Source: Conus ventricosus
Lineage: Eukaryota; Mollusca; Gastropoda; Neogastropoda; Conidae
Assembly (NCBI GenBank): GCA_018398815.1
Contig: CM031628.1
Coordinates: 13,016,938-13,080,937 of the forward strand
Length of the DNA: 64,000 nt
Direction: 5' to 3'
How positions within the stretch are numbered: position 1 is the first letter of the stretch; every line of letters starts with the position of its first letter. The notes under the pieces are model-generated. The model worked only from the letters and a program-made list of their open reading frames with translations, was not told the origin of the DNA and made no database searches. Position numbers and translations under genes: made by a program. Positions 11,401-21,961 of this stretch are shown piece after piece.

Positions 11401-11699
11401 TTAAACAAGCCAAACAAAAATATGAACAATTTGAAGGGAAAAGGTAAACAACCAGTAATGCAACAATAAAAAAAATGTGTCTGTTCAGCAGACTATCTGT
11501 ACAAAAAAAATTCTCTGGCTGTCAAACAAGATAATTTTTCCAGAGGGATGTTGCGTCTCACAAAGCAAAAGATTGACCAAAACGACGTGCATTTTTGCCT
11601 TGGATATAAGAGAAAATCAAATTTTGCTGACAGTAGCATTTTCAATAAATCTTTGCAAATATAAGAGCTGTGCCCCCTCTCTATCTCTTTAAAACACAC

Positions 11700-11936
11700 A
11701 CCCGACAGAGAGAGAGAGACACACACCACAGACAGAGAAGAGAGAGAGAGAGAGAGAACCCCACACAAAACACACCAGACAGACGGGGCGGAGAGACAGA
11801 CAGAGAGACAGACAGACAGAGGGGAGAAGAGAGGGAGAGAGAGAGAAAAGAGAGAGAGAGAGAGAGAGGAGGATGAGAGAGAGAAAAAGAGACAAGAGTA
11901 GAGAGCAGGAGAGTCAGAGAGAAAGAGAGAGGTTCA
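11700..11936. repeat. GA/GACA/CA simple repeat
   Basis: Imperfect (GA)n with 'acacacc' and 'gacagacagaca' interruptions. It flips to the opposite strand bias (CTT-rich) at about 11940. Confidence 0.9.
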
Positions 11937-11939
11937 TAC

Positions 11940-12125
11940 TCCCTTTTTCTTCTTTTTCTTCTTCTCCTTCTTCCCTTTTTCTTCTTCTTCTTCTCTTTTC
12001 CTCCTCCTCCTCCTTCACCTTCTTCTTCTTTTCTCTCTCTCACTATCATCCTCCTTCTCTTTTTTCTGTTCCTTGCTCTTCACTCTTCTCTCTTCTCCCT
12101 GCTGTTCCACTTGTCTCCTCCACAT
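11940..12125. repeat. CTT/CTC-rich pyrimidine tract
   Basis: Plus-strand pyrimidines with units CTT, CTTCTC and CCTCCT. Together with the GA tract before it, this forms a strand-switching purine/pyrimidine block. No coding potential. Confidence 0.85.
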
Positions 12126-12139
12126 TCTGAAAAAAGAAG

Positions 12140-12655
12140 TATACCTCAGTTGGGAGAGCGCCGGACTCGTAATCTTGGTGATCCTGGGGTTGCGGGTTCG
12201 AATCTTCGCCGAGCCCTTTCGGTAAGGGGAGGGGGGAGGGGGGGGGGGGGGGGGTGTTCCCTCGGAGTTAACATTGGTTCTGACTCCATTTCCCCAAACA
12301 GTCCTTCGAATGAGACTGTAAAGTAAGGTTCCGTGTGTGAACGCACGCATGACATCTTGCCCACGCGTTAAAATCCCCATCACCAACTTTCGGAAGAGAA
12401 GGCCAGTTTGGCCGTTGGTATGGATGACACGTTACACATAGCATGCACCTGCGTGAGAAATGGAAAGAGTGAAGGAAGTAAGGAAATATAGAGAACGATA
12501 TTGACTGGATGACATAGGGAACGACTGAATGAAGCGCCGGCAGGCAGCTCTTCAGTCGGCACTACCCAGATAGGCAGCCCGTTGTGTACACGAGAGTTTG
12601 GATTGTCAGCGTCTAGAACCTTTGGCAAGGTGGTTTAAAAATGCTCTGTTAGTAT
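12140..12655 (+). mobile_element. tRNA-derived SINE, copy 1
   Basis: The 5' part resembles a tRNA gene. A box-like 'TACCTCAGTTGGGAGAGCG' and a box B 'GGGTTCGAATC' (~12196) are the RNA polymerase III internal promoter. A conserved body follows: 'GTTAACATTGGTTCTGACTC', 'GTCCTTCGAATGAGACTGTA', 'GGTTCCGTGTGTGAACGC', 'TTTGGCCGTTGGTATGGATG', 'AGTCGGCACTACCCAG'. Two more copies (20560-21075 plus, 40948-41465 minus) share the full ~500-bp structure. The central 'CCTTCGAATGAGAC..TAAA' block resembles the shared domain of MetaSINE-type elements; that is from memory. This copy has a G-run (12239-12254) after the tRNA head and loses its 3' end after 'CTAGAACC'. Confidence 0.85.
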
Positions 12656-12930
12656 AATATTGTATCATTATTGTTATATTATTATTGTTATTGTCATTAT
12701 CATTATCATTATTGGTATTATCATCATAATAATCATTATCATTATTATTATTATACTACTATTATTATTATTAGCATCATTATTATTATAATAATAATTA
12801 TTATTATTATTATTATTGTTATATTATTATCATTATTATCATTATTATTGTTGTATTATCATTGTTATTATTTTTATATTATTATTGTTATTATTGTCGT
12901 TATAATTATTATTATTATTATTATTATTAT
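12655..12930. repeat. (ATT)n-rich simple repeat
   Basis: About 270 bp of imperfect ATT/ATC/GTT triplets, immediately after the SINE. It is probably an expanded SINE tail, since copy 2 also ends in (ATT)n. Confidence 0.85.
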
Positions 12931-12996
12931 GTCAAAATCCCACGGCTTACTGGCCACAGGGGCGGGGAACTGTCAGCGGTTCACGGAGTCTATATC

Positions 12997-13130
12997 ATGG
13001 CATCATGGAAGACAGACCCCTTTCCTCTCCTTCTGCCGCCATTAATCTCCTCTGAGCTGAATCATGTACCCTTTGCTGCAGTGAGGGATTTCACGCCGAA
13101 AAAAATCCGACCACAGGAAAGATTCACCAC
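12997..13130 (+). CDS. Candidate first coding exon (unrecognised gene)
   Basis: ATG at 12997 opens 44 codons beginning MASWKTDPFP and continuing 'VPFAAVRDFTPKKIRPQE'. They end at a plausible donor 'CCAC|GTGAGC' (13131). The sequence looks protein-like and lies upstream of two well-formed coiled-coil exons on the same strand. The exon ends in phase 2, however, while the next exon (13855) is open in phase 0. Either an intermediate exon was missed, another donor is used (for example TGCA|GTGAGG at ~13081), or this is not an exon. Confidence 0.35.
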
Positions 13131-13299
13131 GTGAGCTCCAAAAGATAAATGCTGTAACAATGTAATCACGGAGTCTTCTATTCTCGCTTTGCCGTTCTTT
13201 CATACTCCCCGTCGACTCGCTCTTGCTAATTCAGTCTTCTTTTTGTACTCCCAGTTCTTATAGAACAGGGAGGACTTTACAATGGGAACGAAGAAATGC

Positions 13300-13600
13300 T
13301 GTCTGTCTGTCTGTGTATCTGTCTGTCCGTAGTCAAAATTGTGTTCCACTCGTTCCAGACAAAACTTCTGGGTCGATCTTTCTGAAAATTTGTAGATATG
13401 TTCATTATGGGTCACGGATGATGCCCGATGTTTTATTTTACCAGAATAGCCGTTACTAACGGCTATAACGGCCCAAACGGTTTTTCTTCTTTATGGAATA
13501 TCTCAGCTGATCTTTTGGAGGGGATGACGTTCAGTAACGATGACGCGTTAGAAAATTACGTTTTGAGTGACGTCAAATACATTATGACGCATGTTTGATT
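13300..13600. other. Unassigned intron-like stretch with GTCT repeats
   Basis: Holds a short (GTCT)n run (13300-13330) and a small palindrome 'GCCGTTACTAACGGC' (~13449). There are also repeated 'tgacg' motifs, including two TGACGTCA-like sites near 13570. No gene recognised. Confidence 0.4.
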
Positions 13601-13758
13601 GCAACGTTTTTCAGCTTCACCCCACCACCCACCCACCCACGCGTATTCAAGATAAATTGGGAGTACGTTTATATGCTTTGCATCTTGTTAATATCCCAAT
13701 CGTCATCACTGTCATTGTCATCATTATCTTCATCCTTGACGTTGCAGTTGTATTCCAG

Positions 13759-13761
<3 letters not shown>

Positions 13762-13793
<32 letters not shown>

Positions 13794-13806
13794 TTCTTCT
13801 TCTTCT
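13762..13806. repeat. (ATC)n and (TTC)n microsatellite
   Basis: A dozen CAT/ATC triplets followed by TTC triplets, in the putative intron just before the exon at 13855. Confidence 0.9.
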
Positions 13807-13854
13807 TTCGAATAACTATTACGCCAATGGTGACTTTTACGCCATTTTATCCAG

Positions 13855-14058
13855 GCCTCTACCAAGCGAGAAAGGGAGAGCACGCAGGGGCTCGCTCTGT
13901 ACGGACGTGACGTCAATCTTCTGCAGCGCATGCGGCTGCGCGAAAAGACGCTGGTGATGCGAATGACAGAGAAGCAACAACAGAGACAGAGAGAGTACGA
14001 GAAGCAACTCCGAGACTCCTGGCAGGACAGAAAGAAACGTCAGAAAAGACTACTTGAG
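13855..14058 (+). CDS. Internal coiled-coil exon (unrecognised gene)
   Basis: Acceptor 'TTTTATCCAG' (to 13854), then exactly 68 open codons, then donor 'GAG|GTAGCG'. The product starts [19 protein letters not shown] and continues with '[20 protein letters not shown]' and '[17 protein letters not shown]'. It is a charged, Gln/Arg/Glu-rich helix with strong coiled-coil character and no simple-repeat bias in the DNA. Both ends are phase 0, matching the exon at 15235. No conserved family is recognised. Long charged coils of this kind are common in ciliary or cytoskeletal proteins, but no function is claimed. Confidence 0.65.
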
Positions 14059-14072
14059 GTAGCGCGATAACA

Positions 14073-14277
<205 letters not shown>

Positions 14278-14754
14278 TGAGGATATGGGGTAGAGGAATG
14301 GAGGGTACAATAGAAATGAGGAGGGGAGGGGGGCGTCAAAAATTGAGAAAAAGGACTGCCATGGATGAAGAAATAAATCCTTACTTCTCAAGCGAATGGA
14401 AATAGTATGAGAAAGTATTGAAATTGGTTTCTATATGTCGAATCGTTTCTTGGATGAGTATCAGTCACATTTCTGTGTCATGTTTCATATTACAGTTACA
14501 AACTGTCTCTGAGGGTGATCAGATTTGAAAAAAGAAAAGAAAACAAACAAACAAACAAACAACAACAACAACAAAAAAAGAAAAAAAAAAGAAAAAGAAA
14601 AAACCAGCAACAACAACAAAACAGAATAAAGAACTTCAACGTTTCGGTCATAGACCGTCTTCAGGTCTTGTGACATAAAACTAAAGACAAATAAATACAT
14701 ATAGGAAATGATATATGAAAACATATACGTAAACGGACGAATACGTGTTTAAAG

Positions 14755-14825
<71 letters not shown>

Positions 14826-14850
14826 CGCGCGCCTGCGTGCGTGCGTGCGT
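14755..14850. repeat. (TG)n/(CG)n microsatellite
   Basis: About 30 TG units, followed by 'GCGCGCGCGCGCGC' and 'GTGCGTGCGTGC'. Alternating purine-pyrimidine DNA of this type can adopt Z-form. Confidence 0.95.
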
Positions 14851-15009
14851 GCCTGCATGCCTGGCCCAATAGGAAAATTCAGTGTCCAATCCCATTTCAC
14901 CTGCCAGTCCACCAACTTAGTCCAGTACATACAGTGTGTATTGTTCACTGAACATTATCTGTCATAAATCTTTTTTTTTTCTTTCTAAAACCATAGTACA
15001 GTTAGGTTT

Positions 15010-15210
15010 TTTTTTTTTTTTTTTTTTTTTCCCCAACTGGGTTTCAGACTCAACCGGCTGAAGCTGCCATCTTGTCTGCTCCTGTAAGAGTGCCTGAGAC
15101 AGTCGGTCACCAAAACGTTTCATGCCCACTCGTTTATCTAACCATCCTTCAAACTTTATCCCTTTTTTTTCTCTTTCAATTCATTCAATAATTCATTCAT
15201 TCATTCATTC
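15010..15210. repeat. T-run and (CATT)n
   Basis: Twenty-four consecutive T (15007-15030) and, near 15183-15210, 'ATTCATTCATTCATTCATT' just before the acceptor of the next exon. Confidence 0.9.
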
Positions 15211-15234
15211 ATTGACTTATTCCTTCATTTTCAG

Positions 15235-15480
15235 CATGAAGCCGAACTGGACGAGAAAATGCGAGAGATGCGCGCGCGGCAGATTCTACAAAGGGAGAAA
15301 ACTATCAACCAACAGAGAAACCGCATGATGGCCAAACTGGGTCGCCTCCCGGAGGCCGAAAGAGGAATGACAGAAAGAGGAGGGAGGACGAGGAGACGGA
15401 TGAGGAAGATGGAAAGAGAGGAGGAAGCTCCGGAGAGGAAGATAGGGAGGATGACGTCTCGGATAATGCCTAGAAGATAG
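15235..15480 (+). CDS. Last coiled-coil exon (unrecognised gene), ambiguous C-terminus
   Basis: Acceptor 'CCTTCATTTTCAG' (to 15234) opens in phase 0, matching the donor at 14059. The start is HEAELDEKMREMRARQILQR, then 'KTINQQRNRMMAKLGRLPE', a continued coiled coil. In this frame the tail is basic and Met/Arg-rich, stopping at 15478-15480. A second frame is open over the same DNA from just after the exon start and ends with a strongly acidic tail ('REDEETDEEDGK', 'SSGEEDREDDVSDNA'), stopping at 15471-15473. A one-base change near 15355-15375 would join the coil to the acidic tail, which would be a more typical C-terminus. A 35-bp unit is duplicated across the stop (15441-15510). Confidence 0.6.
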   Translation, partial: HEAELDEKMREMRARQILQREKTINQQRNRMMAKLGRLPEAERGMTERGGRTRRRMRKMEREEEAPERKIGRMTSRIMPRR

Positions 15481-15599
15481 GGAAGATAACGGCTCGGATA
15501 ATGCCTAGAGGATAATGTCGCTCGTCTTCTTATGGAACAGTTATAGAACATTAATTTTTTTTTTCTCTTATAGAACAGTTGTATCAAGCTAGTGCTGAA

Positions 15600-16540
15600 A
15601 GATAAAAGTTTAGGCGTCTGTGTGTGTTTATTTAGTTATTCATTGGTTTGTTTATTTATTTCTGTATTTATTTATTTATTTATATATTTATCTATGTACT
15701 TATTTACTTATTCATTTTCCTTTTTTTTTTTAAATTCATTCTTTCATTTACTATAATGTATTGATTGATACTTTAATTGACCGTATATCGTTCATTTATT
15801 TATCTTTGCTTTCTTCCCAGAGATTTTCCGTTGTGTTTTCTCCTTAATGAGGCTTTGTGATTGTACAAATAACATTCATGCATAAGTTCGTGCTCATGTA
15901 CGCTTCCATTTGATACTTTTAATAGGGAACATATGCACGCACGCATGCACACACTGTCAACTCGGGTGATGTCAGTGGAGGAAGGACTAGCGCACAGCCC
16001 AAACACACTCACAGCTTGCTTACAATCTCATTCATATATCATGCATTCGTCACATCAAACCACTAGTAAAGTCTATAACTTTACTACACATGTTCATAGA
16101 ACGAAACATCAATGCATATGGAATCAAACAAAATAAAACATTCTCTCTTTCCTGAACTTCACAAAATCATTTATCTAAATCATCATTAACTAACCCGGGT
16201 ATAAATTGATTTCTACTTTACCTGGCCAGGTGATCTTAACTATTCACGAATCACTGTCTTTTTCTTTTCCTTTTTTTTTCTTTTCACTGTCACTTTCACA
16301 ACACGACACAACTGCTGGCACTGGTGTTGGTCTGCTTGCACTGGCGTTGGTCTGTGGTTCTGCTTGACGAAGTGACGCTGCCAGGTATGAGGTCGAACCC
16401 CAGTTAAGATAGAACAGTGACTATCAACATCGATCTGTTCTCCTTTCTTTCTTCCTGCATTAACGCATTGCACTCTCTCTCTCTTCTTCTAGTCTGCTCT
16501 TATCAAATGGACATGGTTGCTTTTCTTTTCTTTTTTTTCT
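15600..16540. other. Unassigned sequence downstream of the coiled-coil gene
   Basis: AT-rich, with (TTTA)-like runs at 15640-15700. No recognisable coding region. A direct pair of 'CTGGCACTGGTGTTGGTCTG' and 'CTTGCACTGGCGTTGGTCTG' lies at about 16314-16354. It may include the 3' untranslated region of the gene. Confidence 0.4.
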
Positions 16541-16559
16541 TTCTCTTCATTAGTTAGCA

Positions 16560-16990
16560 ACTCTCTCTCTCCACATCTCTCTTTAGTCCCTCCTCTGCAG
16601 ACTATCTGGTGCTAATGCTTAAACTTCACTCCTCTCATCTCTCTGCCTTTCTCCTGCAGAGACTACACCCCAGAACCTCTCTCTCCCTCTCTGTCCGTTC
16701 TCCCTCATCTCTCTGCTTCTCTCTCGTCAGAGCTTACACAGAGCCTCTTCCCTGTCTCTCTCTGTTCGTTCTGTGCAGACTATCTGGTGCTGATGCTTAA
16801 ACTTCACTCCTCTCATCTCTCTGCCTTTCTCCTGCAGAGACTACACCCCAGAACCTCTCTCTCTCTCTGTCTCTCTGTTCGTTCCCATCTCCCTGCCTTC
16901 CTGTAGGCGAGAGCCTACTCCCCCGAACTTCTTCCTCTCTCTCTCTGTCTGTTCGTTTTCTTCGTTCTCCCTCTCTCTCACTCACGCATT
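16560..16990. repeat. CT-rich minisatellite with a ~183-bp duplication
   Basis: The block 'TGCAGACTATCTGGTGCTAA' to 'CTACACCCCAGAACCTCTCT' (16594-16684) recurs at about 16777-16866. A third, more diverged copy of 'CTGTAGGCGAGAGCCTAC' with 'TCCCCCGAAC' follows at about 16900. The background is (CT)n. Confidence 0.8.
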
Positions 16991-17004
16991 ACTTCATGCC
17001 CTCA

Positions 17005-17416
17005 CTCCGTGTCCAAGGGCCAGTACCATTGGTCAGTATTTTTACCGCCTGATACCCGAAGTTATCTCCCTCTAATTCCATTGGATATTCAAATCATGAC
17101 AGTCACGCCTACACGCCTTACTCTCTGTGGTGGTCAATTGGTCATTTAATTGAATAGCTAGATTTCACCCCCACCACGCACTACCTTCCCCCCTTTCCTA
17201 CTTAACTGGCGCTGTGTGGCTTAACGTGTGGGCACTGGTCAGTGTAAATTGGCTAGATGAGCCTGAGCCAGGCGCTACGACTCGTCTCGCTAGACATCGA
17301 GGCGTCGGTCAAAGCTGCTTAGTCCGTCTGGCCGGACAGACCGTCTCTGTGGAGCCTCTCCCCTATGCTTAATTGGCTGGATCCGAACCATGGGCCCGTC
17401 TACGTGGCGCCCAGAA
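17005..17416 (+). mobile_element. Possible LTR end with primer-binding-site-like motif
   Basis: 'TGGCGCCCAGAA' at 17405-17416 resembles the tRNA-primed binding site found just after the 5' LTR of many Gypsy-type retrotransposons. The preceding ~400 bp are non-repetitive and have LTR-like length. I find no second LTR, no gag/pol frame downstream and no clear 5'-TG border, so this would be a fragment at best. Confidence 0.25.
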
Positions 17417-17549
17417 TATTTGAGTTAGAGCTTATGTCCAAACAACCTGGACCACGACTTGGTTGCTCTATTTTTGACCGTGACACACACATACACACAA
17501 ATGGCGCGTGGGAACTCGCACGCTCACATTCACCCAGAGAGAGAGAGAG

Positions 17550-17730
17550 GGACTCAAAGACTCAAAAAAAACTTTATTACTCAAGGATAGAGATTTTAGG
17601 AAGTGCCTATTCTTCCAATCTGTCCTTGCTATTCTACAACATTCAACTAAACACACTGCACATATTAATAATGGTAGAAACAATGAAGAATATAGCAACA
17701 TTATAATAATAACAATAACAATAGTAATAA
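17550..17730 (-). mobile_element. Possible LINE 3' end with AATAAA
   Basis: On the minus strand the segment ends '..CTTGAGTAATAAAGTTTTT' then 'GAGTCTTTGAGTC', a poly(A)-signal-like end followed by simple DNA. No protein is visible in it. Confidence 0.3.
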
Positions 17731-17789
17731 GAATAATAATGATTAAAAAAAAAATTCCATTACAAAATTACACAAACATAATCAGAGAC

Positions 17790-18090
17790 GTACGTGCGCG
17801 CTCACATGCACGCACACGCCCACACATACACGCACGCACGCGTACACCCACACCCACACACACACACCCACACACCCACCCACACATACATACATACCAC
17901 TTTTCATCAGCTAATATAGAGGCAAACATAAAAGTAGGGCGTTCAGACTATGATCAAAAGGTTAGATTTATTGTTCAAGTAAATGTTTATGAATTGCTGA
18001 TTTGAAGGACGGCAGTGATTGACATGTTTTGGCAGACGGAGGAAGAGAGTTCCCCACAGATGGACCAAAAAATGCAAAACTAGATTTGAA

Positions 18091-18095
<5 letters not shown>
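17790..18095 (-). mobile_element. LINE C-terminal fragment with (TG)n tail
   Basis: The minus strand of about 17970-18090 reads 'FFGPSVGNSLPPSAKTCQSL' then 'PSFKSAIHKHLLEQ' and a stop. This is the 'WNSLP..LR....F+..LK..L' C-terminus of L2/CR1-type LINE polyproteins, with W changed to G. It is followed (in minus direction) by GT-rich DNA down to about 17795. The same arrangement is seen at 55.8-56.4 kb. Confidence 0.6.
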
Positions 18096-18170
<75 letters not shown>

Positions 18171-18199
18171 CACGCGCACGAATACATCCACGCGCATCA

Positions 18200-18243
<44 letters not shown>

Positions 18244-18257
18244 GCGCACGCACGCAC

Positions 18258-18289
<32 letters not shown>

Positions 18290-18290
18290 T
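18090..18290. repeat. (GA)n then (CA)n microsatellite
   Basis: About 40 GA units (18093-18170), then CA/CG runs to 18290. Very long frames on both strands here are artefacts. Confidence 0.95.
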
Positions 18291-18533
18291 GCGATCAGCA
18301 TCAAGGACCTCTAGATTTTGTTGTTGTTGTCGTTGTTCTTCTTGTTGTTCACTCTTACTCTTTTACGGTTGCTCTTTTGTACGATGGATCCTTCTTTCAT
18401 GGTTAGATTGTTCATTTATTCATTCATTCGTTGTTTGTTACTTTTCTTGTTTCTTCTTGCAGTTTTCTGTTATACTCACGCGTGTAATAAGGGGATTCTG
18501 TGTCATCATCATGTGTCGCTTGTCCCTACTCGT

Positions 18534-18535
18534 GT

Positions 18536-18597
<62 letters not shown>

Positions 18598-18690
18598 GCG
18601 TGCGCGTGCGTGTATGTATGTGTACGTGCGTGCGTGTATGTGTGCGCGCGTGCATATGGGTTTGGGTGGGGGGGGGGGGGGGGGGGTGCA
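18534..18690. repeat. (TG)n with G-run
   Basis: About 28 TG units, 'GCGTGCGCGTGCG' variants, and a G-run at about 18667-18686. Confidence 0.95.
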
Positions 18691-18729
18691 TGCCAGCGCG
18701 CACGTGCGCACTTGAAGCTTAAACATCGG

Positions 18730-19230
18730 CACTTCGAGTCATTTACAAGCGCCAGTACAACGAATGTTTCTAAGAGTTTTTCAACAATTCTGGTTCAGCA
18801 TTGAAGTTTATTGAAAGACAGGGATACTCGACAAACATTTTTCTGCATGCTTTTCTATCTGTGTTATAAAGAAATCGATTTCTCAGAAAATGTGTTCAGT
18901 AACACGAAATTATATTCAGTAACACTTACTTCTAATAATACTGATAACTGACATGTCAAATGACGTTTTAAGCAAATAATCAAACAATTTTCACATAACA
19001 TCTTCCAAAATAAGGTGGTTTAATTCAATGTCAACGATACAATACAGCGGACATGAATGAACATCTTACTTTATATAAAAAAGGCCTATAACATAAGTCC
19101 AGAACACAGTCTAAACGTGTCTTGCCCAAAATCACCTAATAAGACTATTTTTCTGGGCTTTAGTGAGTCAGACAAGTAACACCACACACAATAAGCCAAT
19201 GAGACAGTTTTACTTTGTTTCAGCGATAAA
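18730..19230. other. Unassigned AT-rich stretch
   Basis: No open frame, repeat or element border recognised. Confidence 0.4.
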
Positions 19231-19233
<3 letters not shown>

Positions 19234-19261
<28 letters not shown>

Positions 19262-19735
19262 GATGCTCCCGCGTCTTGCAGCGCATGAGGCAGTCAAGGC
19301 GCTCCACTGTGCACGGTCCTCAACCAGTTTGCTGGTGTCACTCCATCCTCTGTCAACGAGTCTGAAGTCTCTCTCCACTTGTCTGTCGCCAGCTCATCCT
19401 GGGTCGTCCTCTTTTTCTCTGGCCTGCTGGGGTCCATTTGATGGCCTGGTTTGTAGGTCTTGAAGAGGGTAATCTCAAGACATGACCCAGCCAGTGGAGG
19501 CGCCGTCTGCAGATGAGGGTTGACACGGGGAGCTGTTTGGACCTCTCCCTGACGTCTTCATTTGGTAGAAAGTCTGACCATTTGATGCCCAAGATCTTAC
19601 GTCAGCACTTAGTATCCAAAGCGTGGAGTTTTTTTTCTCCTGGGTGGTCTTCAGTTGCCAGGTTTCACAGCCATATAACCGTTGAAATCACGCTGTTATA
19701 TACAATACGATGAATGTCTTTACAAAAACCACAGG
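19234..19735 (-). mobile_element. RTE-like LINE 3' end with (AAGT)n tail
   Basis: The minus strand reads 'ILGIKWSDFLPNEDV', then 'RRRLHWLGHVLRLPSSR', then 'GQRKRGRPRMSWR', and after a one-base shift near 19360 'LVDRGWSDTSKLVEDRAQW' with 'ALTASCAARRGSI' and a stop. 'WLGHVLR' with 'RKRGRPR.(S/T)W' is a C-terminal signature of RTE-type and related LINEs. The element ends in short tandem repeats (ACTTACTT on plus, AAGT on minus), as RTE elements commonly do. It is 5'-truncated, with no reverse transcriptase core present. Confidence 0.75.
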
Positions 19736-19739
19736 AAAA

Positions 19740-20555
19740 CGTCACTAGACTTCGTTTGTGAACAAATTGAAACGAAATACGTGATGACCGAGACAAACTC
19801 AAAAAACAGATGCAGGGTTTTTCAAACAAACTGTAACTCTTTAGTTAGGAAATAAAACGCCATCTCTAATGGAATTAAGCATCGTCTATCGACGTCAATC
19901 GATGACAAATATTTTGACGTAAATTTAGACTACGTGCAAGCGGCCCGTCTCGCTATAATTATTGTTTAAAAAAGGAATCTTCGAAGATTGGCATATGATC
20001 TCTCGGAATATTGTTACTACAAACACACAAACAAGGGATCCGTTGGAATTAGGCTGATTCTCTGTGATATTTTAGAAGAACAATCGGTCACCACGGTGCA
20101 ATAGGTATGGGTACGGTACGCGGGCTGCAAGGCTAAGGTTATGAGTCCCATGATACACAAATGTAAGTGGGGTGTTTTCCCTCAACCGGCTCTCCAGCTA
20201 ACGTTGTCAAGTCTGGTAACGAAGTCACGACCGAGTTTGTTCTACAGGTTAATGTGAATCATAGCGTGTCGCTCACATTTTTCTGACCAACACTTCAGGT
20301 GTCCGCATCTCTCGAGCCTGGTTGACGCGCCAGAGCAGATCATGAAATAATTTTCATCAGTTTCGTCCTGTACTGATCAAAATTGAAAAAAGATTAAAAA
20401 AAAAAGTTTTAGATTCTGTGGGGTCCTTCATGCCTTGCTCTCATGGCGACTTTCGCTTGATTTTTCTCCCCACGCCCATGTTCCATGAGGTCGTGCAAGA
20501 AGGGGAGGGGGGGGGGGGGGAGGACGATTTCTTACTCTGGATCAGTTACTATCGT
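19740..20555. other. Unassigned stretch before SINE copy 2
   Basis: No gene seen. Contains a G-run at about 20505-20520. The region 20090-20330 is of mixed composition and could be an old repeat. Confidence 0.4.
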
Positions 20556-20559
20556 CAGA

Positions 20560-21078
20560 AAGGGGCCGGAATAACTCAGTTGATAGAGCACCGGACTCGT
20601 GATCCTGGGGTCGCGGGTTCGAATCTCCGCCGGGCTGTTTCGGTACAGGGGGATTTTTCCCACGGAGTTAACATTGGTTCTGACTCCATTTCCCATACAG
20701 TCCTTCGAATGAGACTATAAATCGAGGTTCCGTGTGTGAACGCACGCATAACATCTTGCACAGACGTAAAATCCCGGAAGATCTGTCGGAAGAGAAGGCC
20801 GGTTTGGCCGTTGGTATGGATGACACGTTACACATAGCATGTGCACTCTGCGTGAGAAATGGAAAGAATGAAAGAAGTAAGGAAACTGAGTGAACGATAC
20901 TGACTGGATGACACGGGGAACGACCGAATGAAGCGCCGGCTGGCAGCTCTTAAGTCGGCACTACCCAGGAAGGTAGCCCGTTGTGTAAACGAGTGTGGAT
21001 TGTAAAGTCCTTAGAGCTTGGTCTCTAGCCGAGAATAGGCGCTGTGTAAGTATTCATTATTCATTATTATTATTATTA
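20560..21078 (+). mobile_element. tRNA-derived SINE, copy 2 (best preserved)
   Basis: Begins 'GGCCGGAATAACTCAGTTGA' and has box B 'GGGTTCGAATC' at about 20613. The body is the same as copies 1 and 3. The 3' end is complete: 'GATTGTAAAGTCCTTAGAGC', 'TTGGTCTCTAGCCGAGAATA', 'GGCGCTGTGTAAGTATTCAT', then (ATT)n. Together with copy 3 it defines the full unit of about 500 bp. Confidence 0.9.
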
Positions 21079-21084
21079 AATGGG

Positions 21085-21190
21085 AGCTAGGCAAGTGGTG
21101 TCCTGCGCATGCTGGATCAGAACATGCACCACTGCACACCACCAAAGTAAGTCAGCAGCAGGGCAGTGTCTCTTCCAGTGGTGTGCATCA
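21085..21190 (+). repeat. Unnamed repeat family, block B, copy 1
   Basis: Contains 'GTGGTGTCCTGCGCATGCTG', 'GATCAGAACATGCACCACTG' and 'CACACCACCAAAGTAAGTCA'. It matches 32785-32890 (plus) and 48035-48125 (minus) in the same internal order. Confidence 0.7.
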
Positions 21191-21210
21191 TAAAGAGCTG
21201 ATATCATTCG

Positions 21211-21440
21211 GTTCCTATGGACCGACAGGTCTGAGACTGAGGAATGAAATAGCAGACAGTGTTGCTGTTCCTATGGACCGACAGGTCTGAGACTGAGGAA
21301 TGAAGTAGCAGACAGTGTTGCAAGAGAAGGAGCAAAGAGAAACGCTGAAATGTGTTGAACAATCCCTTTGTATTAAACAATCCCTTTGTATTAAACAATC
21401 CCTTTGTATTAAACAATCCCTTTGTATTAAACAATCCCTT
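21211..21440. repeat. 56-bp x 2 and 18-bp x ~4.7 tandem repeats
   Basis: 'GTTCCTATGGACCGACAGGT' begins at 21211 and again at 21267 (56-bp unit). From 21358 an 18-bp unit 'AACAATCCCTTTGTATTA' repeats to 21440. Confidence 0.9.
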
Positions 21441-21514
21441 TGATTTATCCTCTTGTGAATTAATCCAAATTATGCAAAAATATGTACATAAGCAGAATTT
21501 AAGTATTTTTTTTT

Positions 21515-21914
21515 AAAATGGCTACTTTACCATCGTCCCCAAGGCACATTGTCAGATTAATTCATAAATTAAGGCTGAATACTTGGAACACTAAATGTTC
21601 TCATGGTATTACTTGTGTCCGCAGAGAAAACATTTCTGTACATCATCTGTTGTTTGGATGCTCAGTGTTGACCTCGCACTATCAGGAGAAAAGGTATTGA
21701 GATGACTAACTTTGATAATGTCGATACTGTCTTATATGGTTCATAATGTTGCTGAAATTGCCATGGTTATTTCGCAGTCACAGGTTGAAAAGTTTTTATA
21801 AAGATCAACAATTTTGTGTGCCACTAGGGTATTTCACTTACGTAAATATGAATACATCAGATGTGGGTTTGAAAGTACAGCATGGATGATAAGTTAAGTG
21901 TGGAGGTGTTTTCC

Positions 21915-21961
<47 letters not shown>

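Noticed and set aside
12140..12215. tRNA genes at SINE heads (also 20560 and 41390)
   Set aside because: They have pol III A- and B-box motifs but are embedded in 500-bp repeated units with imperfect stems; they are SINE promoters, not functional tRNAs.
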